Shown here: in pieces, positions 32,511 to 42,606 of the stretch
Layout: each line of letters opens with the position of its first letter
Position numbering within the stretch: the stretch's first letter is position 1
Assembly (NCBI GenBank): GCA_029204225.1
Contig: CM055109.1
Coordinates: 36,342,496 to 36,406,495 of the forward strand
Origin: Diphasiastrum complanatum
Taxonomy: Eukaryota; Streptophyta; Lycopodiopsida; Lycopodiales; Lycopodiaceae
DNA length: 64,000 nt
Direction: 5' to 3'
The notes under the pieces: generated by a model
What the model saw: only the letters and a program-made list of their open reading frames with translations
What the model was told of the DNA's origin: nothing
Databases searched by the model: none
Position numbers and translations under genes: made by a program

Positions 32511-33047
32511 TCAAACACCTTCATCTGAGTGTTTGGGTTCTGCTCCCTCCATCGTGGTTGGCAGGTCATAGTATTGCTTTTCTAAGACTTCATAGTTGGC
32601 ATAATCATCATCGGCCATTGTTCTGGTCTCATCGAACTTGACGTCTTTGACTGTCTTTACTTGATTCGTCTCTGGCATGTAGATCTTGTAATATGACGAA
32701 TGGTTGTCATACCCGACGAGGTATCCTTGTTCGACTTTCTCATCAAGCTTCTTTCGAAGCTTGTCTGGAACATGTGCATAAGCTGCACAACCAAATATCC
32801 GAACGTGCGTCAGATTGAATTTTCTACCCCACCGTAGTTTGTGTGGTGTTGTGTGAGAAACACCAGATTTGCCTATCTTGTTATGGACATAGGCGGCTAT
32901 AGCTACTGCTTCAGCCCATAGCACTCTTGGTGCCTTCGAATAGGCCATCATGCACCTTGTGGCTTCCATGAGTGTTCTATTCTTTCTTTTAGCAACACCA
33001 TTGTATTGCGGTGTATAGGATGCAGTCCTTGTAGAACATTTGATCAA
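32511..33047 (-). pseudogene. Copia-C integrase C-terminal two thirds
   Basis: A 178-codon minus-strand frame: TPQYNGVAKRKNRTLMEATR holds the region of the catalytic Glu, but it reads AKRKN, so Glu is replaced by Lys. MAYSKAPRVLWAEAVAIAAY and IFGCAAYAHVPDKLRKKLDE follow, typical of copia. Gag, protease and the first two Asp blocks are cut off at 33047. Confidence 0.9.
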
Positions 33048-33059
33048 ATAGATTTTGAT

Positions 33060-33781
33060 TCTACCAACAAAGTGCGCAGTTTACTTGACAAAGGATGAGA
33101 AAGAAACAAACACAAACTCGAAACTTTTCTATTCGTGACCAACTCGAAAGATTCGTGAAACAATGTCTTGTTCAAGCCTTAGATGTCACGAAACTATCTC
33201 AAACAGTTTGCAAAATATTCTAGCTTCCTTCTTCAAGCTCAAGAATTGTCATCTGTCGCGAACAATTCACGAAAGACGAAAATGTCACGAAGAGACAAGT
33301 GTTGCGAACAATTCGTGAGACATAAAGCTGAGACGAAGAGACAGACTATCGCGGAATATTTGTGAACAGTATTTATTTGAGCCTAGAAACAGAACGTCTA
33401 TTTTAAATATCAATCGTCATAAACGGTTAGATTTTTATTGTTATAGTATTAAAAGGCCAAAGGACCTGTCCTGTAGCAATATAAATACATTTGCACTAAA
33501 TCAAAGACACAACAACGAGATAAGACAGCAAGAAATGTATATTGATGAATTGGATTCAGAGTTATAAATTCGTTTTTGATCAATAGTTTTTTATTGTCTA
33601 AATTGTCTTAAGTTGTCTCATACTTCCGCATATAATTTCCGATGCATATTCAATCAAAACAAATATTGTTGTATTAGTACATAGATCAGATAAAATCGTG
33701 ATTGAAGACATTGATATTAATTTGATTTATTCAAATTTGTATCGTGTTCTCTGTGGAAGAATAATAATTATTTTTCCTACA
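33060..33781 (+). repeat. 5' LTR of another copia element
   Basis: Ends in CCTACA just before a PBS-like TGATATCAGAGC (33783-33794). A TATA box CAATATAAATACAT is at about 33477. From 33250 to 33362 it has repeats of about 46 bp carrying GCGAACAATTC(A/G)(C/T)GA dyads. The left terminus is uncertain; it abuts truncated Copia-C. Confidence 0.7.
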
Positions 33782-33782
33782 A

Positions 33783-33794
33783 TGATATCAGAGC
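33783..33794 (+). other. Primer binding site, one mismatch
   Basis: TGATATCAGAGC differs from the canonical TGGTATCAGAGC by one G-to-A change. It sits next to an LTR terminus. Confidence 0.75.
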
Positions 33795-33896
33795 ATACGA
33801 AATTAAAGTTGATATAGTGTTATCTTTGTATCCCTCTCAGCATTCTTCATACATCCATCAAAAAGCCACTGTTTGGAGGTTATTCAGAATTAAAAG

Positions 33897-34577
33897 ATGT
33901 CATCGATCACCAATATTCAACCTAAAATCACTACAATCTTGGGCCCAAAAGGTTCAAACTACTTGATTTGGAAATTAAAGACTTCACTCTTGTTGAAGGA
34001 CGAAGGTCAATGGCAATGGGTAGAACCAATTGAGGAGAAGCCAGAAGCTACTCCTGGCAAAGAATTTCGAGAATGGAGTTTAAAAAATGAAAAAGCTATA
34101 GCAATTATTGCGTCTTCAGTGCATGACAATATAAAGCTAGATCTTACATCAATTTTAAACGCAAAGGATTTATGGGAAGAATTGCAAACCAAAAATGATA
34201 CTCGATCTCGTAATCAGATCATGTTCTTGGAAGACCAATTAACTTACCTACAATGGGACGACAAAGACCTGAACACATTCGTGTGAAAGATTAAAGATCT
34301 ATTTAGTTCCTTGCAGAATTCTGGTGCAGAAAATACAATTTCTAAGGAAAAACAGCTTAGTTATTTTCTTCGAGCCCTACCCAGGTCATTCCACACAACT
34401 CAAATCTTATTGGCGAAAGATGTGACAATGACACTTCAAAAGACAATAGATGGAGTGAAGCAAGAAGTAGAAGCTCGTGAACGCTATGTTGAAAATGGTG
34501 ATTCAGCAAATGCTCTATTTACTCATAAGAATAAATCTTCTAGGAAGTCTAAGTTTAAGAGGGAGCTTGAAGACTAA
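33897..34577 (+). pseudogene. Copia gag (GAG UBN2-like) with one stop
   Basis: The start ATG 33897 lies 103 bp after the PBS. MSSITNIQPK...LGPKGSNYLIWKLK is a copia gag N-terminus; LWEELQTKNDTRSRNQIMFL follows the usual DLWxxL pattern. A TGA at 34284-34286 is followed in the same frame by KIKDLFSSLQNSG and continues to the TAA at 34575. The basic C-terminus (KNKSSRKSKFKRE) has no zinc knuckle before it breaks off and joins family T sequence. Confidence 0.85.
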
Positions 34578-34584
34578 TAACCCA

Positions 34585-35062
34585 AGAATTGTGCAACCTA
34601 CCAATTGAAGGTTATCCACTTCTCGTCAAAACAAAAGTGTCAATGAGTCCGGGACTTCGACTGGGAAAACAACTAAGGAAACACCCATAAGCATAAAGGA
34701 GAATACAAAGAGTGCCAAGGCAATATTTGACAAGACTTACAAGAAAATTGTCCGAGAAATCCAAAGAAAAGATCCAAAGACAATTTTCAAAAGACACTAT
34801 GTTTAGATAATCGAGAGGTGTTATACAAACAAGCTTATACCAGTGATTAGGCCTTATCTGGGACCTATTCTGTTGGGCATAAAAATGAGATTCATCACAT
34901 TCAAAGCCATCGAAAAGGAGATAGGCTACGAAAAGTCTTTTGACAAAAAAGAAAGCTAAAAAAGACAAACGAGAGACACTCAATTACGCAGGGCTACCTT
35001 GAACAACCATTGCAAATTTAAAGTTGTTGCTGAGAAGCTCGACGATATCGACAAATAAGTTC
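34585..35062 (+). pseudogene. Family T ORF region, copy 2 (upstream part)
   Basis: 34592-34670 matches the reverse complement of 17835-17915. A frame reading SGTSTGKTTKETP and AKAIFDKTYKKIVREIQRKD reaches a stop at about 34804, then NKLIPVIRPYLGPILLGIK and MRFITFKAIEKEIGYEK, parallel to copy 1 at 16701-16580. At 35062 the sequence is interrupted by the mini-element; it resumes at 37707. Identity unknown. Confidence 0.6.
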
Positions 35063-35919
35063 TGTTGAAAATTGTCACTTCTCACTTGACATTGTTTAGT
35101 GTAAATATTGATCAAACATTGGAATAATGTGATGATCTGATTTCACACATGTGGAGTCTGTTCCCACATGCAAAAGGATGTACTTTTCATGCTTGTATAT
35201 ATCTAAATTGATTTTGTATCATTCTAGTTAGTGTGAACATGATATGACTAGTTTTTAGTCAACTTGACTAGTCACCTAGAGATTAGCTTTACCTTGCATG
35301 TGCATGAGTAAAAGCTCCCACATGGCAAGTGGATGTTCACACATGTGTATAGAGTACTAGAAGATAAGAGTTGACCATTTTCCTTAGATCATATTTTGTA
35401 GGGAATATTCCTATATTCTAGGAGACTAGCTTTTTGGACTTTAGCCATATTCTAGGAGGTCAACTATTGGATAAGTCAAGGATGAATCAAATGGATACAT
35501 CTGAGTGATGTGGCACTCTTCACACGTGTGAAGACTTGTTGGACTATACTAGACTCGTGGATGTACTTGATCCATAAAAGGATCATCATTTTGCTAAGAA
35601 GATTGATGAGACTTTTGCATTCTACACTTTTGTGAGGTTCTAGTCATTTGTCTTGTGATTTCTATGAATGATTGCTATCTAGGATGATTATACTTGTTGT
35701 TTTAGGTGTAGGCCATACTGTGGACAGTACTCCACACGTGTGAGGCCGTCTCACTAATTAATGATGTGTTGATCCATTGCTCTTGCTTAAATCCAAGTGT
35801 AGTGAATCTAGATCAAGATCTAATGTGTATAACTTGATAGATCCATTGATTAGGCAACCAATAACTCTCTATGATTGTAAAGTACATCATTATTGTCCTA
35901 AAAACTGTAAAATTTATCA
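35063..35919 (+). repeat. Mini-element 5' LTR
   Basis: TGTTGAAAATTGTCACTTC to AAAATTTATCA. Palindromes at 35144 (CACACATGTGG, decayed), 35519 (CACACGTGTGAAG) and 35732 (CACACGTGTGAGG). Nearly colinear with the 3' LTR, differing by point changes and a few small indels. Confidence 0.92.
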
Positions 35920-35931
35920 TGGTATCAGAGC
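35920..35931 (+). other. Mini-element primer binding site
   Basis: TGGTATCAGAGC directly after the LTR end. Confidence 0.9.
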
Positions 35932-36241
35932 TAAGTAAGAGAGTGATCATTGAATCATAAATCTTGTAAAGATCATTGGCAAAATTTGTTTTTGGCCAAT
36001 ACTAGTGAGGGCGAGTTCATCTAGAGTGATAGTTTGTAATCATTTGGATCAAAACGACTTGGAGGCTGTGTATGTACTTTTCACACGTGTGGAATTTTTG
36101 GCAAGATCTTTATGTGTCATTCAAGCTTGTGTGCTAGTTTGATAGAGACAAGCCTATAGGCATTCTAGTAAGCTTTAGGCCTTTCATAGATCTTTAAAAT
36201 TCAGAAATCTTTGTGATTTTAAAAAGAGCATTCATTCTACA

Positions 36242-36842
36242 ATGTCATCCATGGGTGGATATTTGATGGAATCAAGTGAGAGACTCACTTCCACAAATTA
36301 TTCCATTTGGAAAGTGAGAATGGAATCACTCCTAGTGTTCCATGATTATTTAACATAGTTCAAGGAGTTGAGGAAGAGCCTCAAACTCCCCAAGAACAAG
36401 CCAAATACAAGAAGAGAGCAAGATTAGCTCTACATTGCATAAAGTTAAATGTATGCAATGGCCTCTTGAAAGTGGTGTCTTCTTGTACCTTATCCAAAGA
36501 GGCTTAAAGAGCATCTATGAATCCAATAATACTTCAAGAATCCTCAAGCTAAGAAATCAAGTTTTCCAAAGCATGAAAGGAAGTGGAGAGAGTGGACAAG
36601 AGTATGTCCTTAGGATCAAATCTCTTAACAAGGAGTTAAGTGCAATAGGAGAGAAGATCCAAGATCAAGAGCTAGTACAAATCATCTGTTCTTGTGACCG
36701 AGGAGAGTAGGCTTCTACACCTCAAGACAAGAATGGATAGCATGTCACTTAATGGAGGAGAGGAGAAAGCTAACTTTACATCTAAAGGCAAGAAGAAGCA
36801 ACTTCCATTCAAGAAGTACAATAGATTTGCCAAGTTAGAAGT
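36242..36842 (+). pseudogene. Mini-element gag remnant
   Basis: The start MSSMGGYLMESSERLTSTNYS...WKVRMESLL is homologous to the starts at 3016 and 51045. After a stop and frameshift near 36355 it reads GVEEEPQTPQEQAKYKKRAR, then from about 36510 SIYESNNTSRILKLRNQVFQ and GQEYVLRIKSLNKELSAIGE; another shift near 36690 leads to ESRLLHLKTRMDSMSLNGGE. The zinc knuckle is absent, because the internal region is deleted from here to the polypurine tract GAAGTGAGGAGGAG. Confidence 0.85.
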
Positions 36843-36851
36843 GAGGAGGAG

Positions 36852-37701
36852 TGTTCAAAATTGTCACTTCTCTTTTGACATTGGTTAGTGTAAATATTGA
36901 TCAAACATTAGAATAATGTGATGATCTGATTTCACACGTGTGGAGCCTATTCCCACGTGTGAAAGGATGTACTTTTCATGCTTGTATATATCTAAATTGA
37001 TTTTGTATCAATCTAGTTAGTGTGCACATGATATGACTAGTTTTTAGTCAAGTTGACTAGTCACCTAGAAATTAGCTTTTCCTTGCATGTGCATGAGCAA
37101 ATGCTCCCACATGGCAAGTGGATGTTCACGCTTGTGTATAGAGTACTAGAAGATAAGAGTTGACCATTTTTCTTAGATCCTATTTTGTAGGAAATATTCC
37201 TATATTCTAGGAGACTAGCTTTTTGGATTTTAGCCATATTCTAGAAGGTCAACTATTGGATAAGAATCAAGGATGAATCAAATGGATAGATATGAGTGAT
37301 GTGGCACTCTTCACACGTGTGAAGACCTGTTGGACTGTACCAGACTCGTGGATGTACTTGATCCATTAAAGGATCATCATTTTGCTAAGAACCTTTGCAT
37401 TCTACACTTTTGTGAGGTTCTAATCATTTGTCTTGTGATTTCTATGAATGATTGTTATCTAGGATGATTGCACTTATTGTTTCAGGTGCAGGCCGTACTG
37501 TGGACAGTACTCCACATGTGTGAGGCCGCTCTCACTAATTAATGATGTGTTGATCCATTGCTCTTGCTTAAATCCAAGTGTAGTGAATCTAGATCAAGAT
37601 CTAATGTGTAGAACTTGATAGATCCATTGATTAAGAAACCAATAACTCTCTATGATTGTAAAGTACAATCATTATTGTCCTAAAAACTGTAAAATTTATC
37701 A
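36852..37701 (+). repeat. Mini-element 3' LTR
   Basis: TGTTCAAAATTGTCACTTC to AAAATTTATCA. Palindromes at 36934 (CACACGTGTGG), 36955 (CCACGTGTGAAAGG), 37314 (CACACGTGTGAAG) and 37512 (CACATGTGTGAGG). Where the two LTRs differ in these palindromes the change is CG to CA or TG. Confidence 0.92.
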
Positions 37702-37706
37702 AGTTC

Positions 37707-37807
37707 TTGGTTTTACGCAGGCAAATGCTGATCCATGCCTTTCCAAGAATCAAGCGTCAAAGCTGAGGCATTGCAGTGGGACCTGCAACACTATAGGGGG
37801 AGGATAA
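37707..37807 (+). other. Family T 3' internal end and polypurine tract
   Basis: TTGGTTTTACGCAGGCAAATG onward matches the reverse complement of 16455-16362, ending in CTATAGGGGGAGGATAA, the polypurine tract before the LTR at 37808. Confidence 0.8.
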
Positions 37808-38085
37808 TGTTAGCTGATGTCATGCTCCTGACGTGTCGATGAAGTGTCTCATCACCCAAAAAGGATTTCCAGCAGAGATGAAGTTGAGAGCCGAGTCTGA
37901 GAGCACGAGAAACATTAGTACTAGGCTAAATGAATATTCTATGAGCTCCATGGTATTTCCCGAAAGAGGATAGCCATGTGGGAGCTAGCAATTTAGACTA
38001 TCTCAACTTGAGTTATGTTTTTAATAAAGAGGCCTCCTATTATCAAGTAAGAGGTGGAACTCAAACTATTATAGATTGGGGTCCA
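37808..38085 (+). repeat. Family T 3' LTR, truncated
   Basis: TGTTAGCTGATGTCATGCTCC to about ATTGGGGTCCACTC; the first 280 bp of the LTR also present (inverted) at 16361 and 21522. It is broken where Gypsy-3 LTR sequence starts. Confidence 0.85.
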
Positions 38086-38271
38086 CTCTCCATCCAAGGC
38101 ATAGACACCTACCTGCCCTTATCCAAGGACACTAGTACCTTAATTTAAGACACCTACTCTTAGTTCTAAGGGTATCTCTTATCCAAGAATAACTTGCCAT
38201 TTAGCCCCCATAAATGGACCTGTAGGGGTCTGAAATACTGCCACTTACATAGGTATGTAACATTTCTTCCC
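38086..38271 (-). repeat. Gypsy-3 3' LTR start (minus strand)
   Basis: On the minus strand a polypurine tract TTTAGGGGGAAGAAA is followed by TGTTACATACCTATGTAAG at about 38271. It contains several TTATCCAAG words and ends at the family T junction. Confidence 0.6.
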
Positions 38272-38281
38272 CCTAAACTTA

Positions 38282-38740
38282 AATTTTTCCTGGTAGGGAA
38301 AAATTTGAAAAATTCTTCTGGAGATCAACCTCCTTCTCCTAGGTATCCTCTCCACCTGACTAAAAATTTCCGAAGCACTCCACTTCGTAGAGTCCCCTTC
38401 CAGCTATTAACAATGGCCTTGGATTCAGGTGGTCCACTCACAGACTCATTACGAAGAAGTTCCACTAGATCTTTCACAAGGAGCAGGGTCTCCCCAACCC
38501 CTAACAAGGGTTTTGACTTACTAACGTGAAAAACAGGATGAATTCCAACGTTAGCTGCAAGGTCTAGTTTGTATGTGACCTTGTTTATCACTTGGATAAC
38601 CTTATAAGGACTGCAATACCTAGGCGCCAACTTTGCACACCTTTTTGGTGGTAAACCTACAGGAAGGTCTAAAAAACACCATTGAATTCCTGCTAAGTTC
38701 ATTATAGGCTTCAAATTCTGTAGTGTTCTCACTGGGTATC
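38282..38740 (-). pseudogene. Gypsy-3 integrase C-terminus and chromodomain
   Basis: Minus-strand frame 38732-38325: PPKRCAKLAPRYCSPYKVIQ and YKLDLAANVGIHPVFHVSKS are the integrase C-terminal fold; VLRKFLVRWRGYL at the end is the start of a chromodomain. It is joined, by deletion of RT, RNase H and the integrase core, to the protease region upstream. Confidence 0.88.
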
Positions 38741-39391
38741 TTTATGACATTTATGATAAGTTCTTCATCATTGCAGCAAATGATATCATTATGAAAACAT
38801 AAATAAATTTTAAAATCAGAATTCTTCATAATAGAATTAAGTTCCTGTTTAGAATAAGGGTTAACATTTTTAGTGTTAACATTTAAACTAGCCATGATCT
38901 TAAATAAAGAATTCTCATGCATAAAAGATAAAGATTTTTCAACAAAATCAATTTTCAATGACTTATTCTTATAAAAATGTCATTGTTGCCCGAAAACAAT
39001 ATCCACATTTGCTAATGCAACAGCCGTGGAATTCTAGTTTTTCAAAGTAGTCCTATATGTGCAATTCTAAATCAGGAACAACATAATCCATAAACGTAGA
39101 ATTCATTTCTGATGCCATTGTCACACAATATTTTTTCTCACTTTTTCTGGTGGGAAGGTTTAGCATCTGCACCAAATTTGCATTGATAAAGTTATGAGTG
39201 GATCCTGAAAGGACATTTACAACTTGATCTTTAACTTTACCATCAATGCACATAAGGTCATTAGGACCAAAAACTAAAGAACTAAGAGAACAAACATTCA
39301 TCTCATTACTTCGAGATAGATTACCTAAGGTAGAAGCTGGTTTTTTTATGCAATCTTGTGCAAGGTGACCCTCGTCATTACACTTGAACAT
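38741..39391 (-). pseudogene. Gypsy-3 protease and zinc knuckle, damaged
   Basis: Minus-strand frame 39391-39053 opens with MFKCNDEGHLAQDC, a zinc knuckle whose first Cys is lost to the frame start. Further on, QVVNVLSGSTHNFINANLVQ corresponds to the LDSGATHNFI protease site: the catalytic Asp is Ser, so the enzyme is dead. A second frame (38958-38620) covers the rest of the linker and includes ICCNDEELI. Confidence 0.8.
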
Positions 39392-40230
39392 AGGTTTTTC
39401 TTACGAGCTTCAGCTTTATCAATGCCACCCTGATAGTTTTTAAAGTTTTTCTTTGCTTTCTTAGGATTATTGGAATTGGGATGTGTTTCACTAACAGTTT
39501 CCCTATCCTTCCTCTTAGATTGAAAAACTTTTTTCTGCTCATTAGGTTGTTGACCCCTAGTTGGCTTAGGTGTGTCATCAAAAAACTTTGCAGCCCTAAT
39601 AGCATCCTCAAGGGTTTTTGGATGGTTCCTATGAACATCCACTTGATAATCTTTTGGTAACCCATCAATAAACATTAACATTTGTACTTTGGGTGGAATG
39701 TCACTATAAAGTGGATTCAAGTACTCATGAAAATCTTGAATAAATTGTTTCAAACCTTTATTCATTGTTATATGACTCAACTTTTGAAAGTGTTCATAGT
39801 CATCTAACGGTGGTAGAAAGTATTCCCTAAAAACTATGCAAAAATCATCTCATGTACAAGGTTGATTGCCTTTTGCAACCAAGTCATCCCACCATACTAA
39901 GGCTCTTCCTTCAAAGAACATAGTAACAGTGGATAACTTATCACATTCAGGGAATTGGTTCATGCCAAAGTATTTGTTGCAAACATTAAGCCATGAACTT
40001 ACCACTTGTAAGTTCCTATCTTTCTTCTCCTCCTTAAACAGTTTTACAGGAGGTGGAACTACATGCTTCTTCTGGTTGGCTAACCTAGACTCCAAGTCTT
40101 GGTTCTTTTGATTAGTTTCAAAAAGTTGTTTATTAGTGGCTTGAATTTGTTGGTATAAAAGTTCAAGAGCTTGTGCCACATTAGATGGGTTTGATAAATC
40201 AAAAGTTGGGTTATCATTGGTTTGATCCAT
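39346..40230 (-). pseudogene. Gypsy-3 gag
   Basis: Minus strand. The N-terminal frame starts at ATG 40230 (MDQTNDNPTFDLSNPSNVAQ), has a Gln/Asn-rich coiled-coil-like stretch (LLYQQIQATNKQLFETNQKN), and ends at 39850 with FFEGRALVWWDDLVAKG, the retrotrans_gag hallmark. After an interruption the frame 39780-39346 reads LKQFIQDFHEYLNPLY and MFIDGLPKDYQVDV, followed by a basic region before the zinc knuckle. Gag in two frames plus one stop; otherwise well kept. Confidence 0.88.
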
Positions 40231-41248
40231 TGGTGTTGCTTGTGTGTTTTCCTATTATGCAAATATAATAACAAGTGTTCAGATTAAAATGATAGAAATG
40301 CTTTAATTCTTACATCTAATGCAAATAAAAAGCATTTTACTTCTACTCATTCAATCTTATTGTTTGTAAGCTCAATCCAAGCCTACTATTTGCAAGCTCA
40401 ATCCAAGCTTTTAAGAGAACAACAACAACAAGCTACTTTTGCCTTAATCCAAAGCAAAAATGAAAACCAAATCTTTATGTAAACTTCAATTAACTAAATC
40501 CAAGCTAATGTTTACATAAAGATCCCAATCCAATTCTATTTCCATTTGTCATTACAAAAGAAACCAAAATTTTCACATTTCTCACTATTCTAGATCTCCA
40601 AATCCATCAAAGTAGTGTCTAGAAATGGAAAATTAATGAAGCTTTATGAAAACTTCATTTTTCAAAACTGATTTTCAGATTTACAGGTCTGAAAATCAGA
40701 ACTTCATAATGACAAAAAACAGAACTTCAAAACTTGATTTATCACAAAGTTACACTACCATTCCCTTCCTACATTGCCATCTTCATGAAACTAGGAGATA
40801 GAAAGGTGTAACTAATGAAGTTTGGATGAAAACTTCACTTTTTATATCTGATTTTCAGATTTACAAATCTGAGAAATAGAACTTCAAACGCTTCATTTAT
40901 GCAAAAGAACACTAGTTTTGATCAAAACACATAACTAGAATCAATCTTTTTGTAAAAAAAAGTCTGCATATGTAGAGGAAGACTTCCTCTAACCATCCCA
41001 CAAATCTTTTTTTAGAACTTTTAAAAACCCAAATCCCACTTTAAAACTTCTCTAACATGATAAAAAATCAGCCCCTAAACAATTCTATAAGGATCACTAC
41101 TCTCTTCCAAAGAGAACTAGATTCATTGGGTACTTCAACTACAAGCTTTCTACAGCTAGAAAAGCCAATAATCTTCCCCAAAAAAAAAATTAGTTGGTGA
41201 TCTTAATATAACTTGAAGAAGTTTAGAAAGGTTACTATCCTTTGTTTA
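40231..41248 (-). other. Gypsy-3 leader, non-coding
   Basis: AT-rich leader between PBS and gag (minus strand). It contains two similar blocks of about 90 bp, at about 40640-40740 and 40820-40900 (GAAAACTTCA..., CTGATTTTCAGATTTACA), a direct duplication. No coding content. Confidence 0.5.
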
Positions 41249-41260
41249 GCTCTTATACCA
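41249..41260 (-). other. Primer binding site (minus strand)
   Basis: TGGTATAAGAGC on the minus strand, next to an LTR terminus; one or two mismatches to the initiator tRNA-Met site. Confidence 0.65.
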
Positions 41261-41868
41261 CTTTAACAAGTAGAAGGGAGAAAGTCCTCCAAATCCAAGG
41301 TAGAGCCTCCAAATGTCCTCCAAGCAACCTGCAAGCTCCAAGATACTTCCCCAACTCCAAGCTAGGATGCCTCCACCTGCAAGTAAGGGTCTGCAAGCCT
41401 CCAAAGTGTGGAAATCTGCAAAAATGGACCAAGAATGGATCCTAAACTGATCCACAAGAGTGATTGGATGTTAGACACAATTGATTTATCAATCTTCGCA
41501 AGATTTAGATCAATCTAGATCAAATTTAGATGAGAAAATCTAACAAGAACAATCATAAATGAAAGAAAATTGTACTTGTTGGTTTCACACGTGTGAAAAC
41601 TTGTCAGAGTACGGACTCCAGCCTGAAATCAAAGTACAATATGATAGGAACTCAAAACTATCAGGAAAAATCGAGACAAATGATGAAATTGACAAGAATT
41701 GCCTCCAAAACCAAGATTGGTGTTGCTCAACGATTATGGCCAAATGTGGCTCTATATATACAAAAAGTGAGAGCTCGTGGTACTGCTCATCCCTCTAATC
41801 TGAGGGTGCTTTGTCATGTGATGATTCATCATGAAAATTGACACTTGGACAACCTTCTATTTTGAGTT
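41261..41868 (-). repeat. LTR with CACACGTGTG palindrome (minus), adjoining the Gypsy-3 leader
   Basis: 41565-41865 matches 23809-24120, and 41470-41560 matches the reverse complement of 17690-17800. It holds TTTCACACGTGTGAAAAC at 41586. The PBS-proximal part (41280-41410) is rich in CCTCCAA words. It differs from the truncated 3' LTR at 38271, so either the element is chimeric or the shared part is too short to compare. Confidence 0.65.
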
Positions 41869-42606
41869 ACCTTTCTGAAATTCGACCCTGACTATTCCTG
41901 CACCTTTGATAGAATGAGATGAGTTGTCTCCAAGTTGCACAACTCGAGAGTGGGTGAACAACTTATAGTCTCTGAACTAGTCTTGGTGGTGAGTCATATG
42001 TTGAGTTGTTCCCAAGTCTAGATACCAAGAATCAATAGCCTGTTGTTCTCTGACCTTGGTCATGAAGGCTACTTCATCTTCCTCTTGTTGTTGGATCCAG
42101 TGACTGGTTGATGCAGATGTGCTTGCTATTGGAACTGCTTCTTCTTTTCATTGTTGTATTTCAGAGTTCTGCAGTCCTTGAGTTTATGGCCAGTCCTCTT
42201 ACACTATCTACAAGATAGTTTTTGCGTTGGTTGGCATGATAAAAAATTTGATCATGAACCATAATTCAATCTAGACTGCATGTTACTCTTCTTGTCAGAA
42301 TAAATTGACTTTGTAGATCTCTTGGATCTGAACTTCTGATTTTTTGAATATAGAGCTTGAGGATCCGATCCTGAGTTGGAGAAGGATGCATTTTGTCTGA
42401 TCTCCTCTTGTAGTAACATCGAGATTACTCTTGATAGAGTGAGATGCTCCTGGGTTGAAATTGCCATGACCAAATTTCCATAGGCCTCAAGTAGACTCGA
42501 TAATAGAGTCATCACTACATCAGAATCTTCAATGACTGAGCCAGTTGTAGTCATTTGCTCCATAAGATTTTTGAAAGTGTTGAGATGACTCGAAACACTA
42601 TTTGCG
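41869..42606 (-). pseudogene. Copia-D second copy: gag C-terminus, zinc knuckle and protease scrap
   Basis: Minus strand: the frame 42641-42252 is gag (MRKKFFTLRRSDANSVSSHL, then EQMTTTGSVIEDSDVVMTLL), parallel to 44860-44716. After it, a stop-filled stretch reads DSWYLDLGTTQHMTHHQD at about 42040-41990, the protease site with Ser-Gly changed to Leu-Gly. It is cut at 41869 by the inverted LTR. Confidence 0.8.

Larger units (their letters stand above)
35063..37701 (+). mobile_element. Complete gag-only mini LTR retrotransposon with TSD
   Basis: Two LTRs (857 and 850 bp) flank a 932-bp internal region, and the whole is bounded by perfect 5-bp duplications AGTTC (35058-35062 and 37702-37706). 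It has a PBS, a gag remnant and a polypurine tract, but no protease, integrase, RT or RNase H. It is non-autonomous and would need a partner such as a Copia-E relative, whose gag it resembles. It lies within family T sequence, so it is younger than that copy. Confidence 0.92.
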
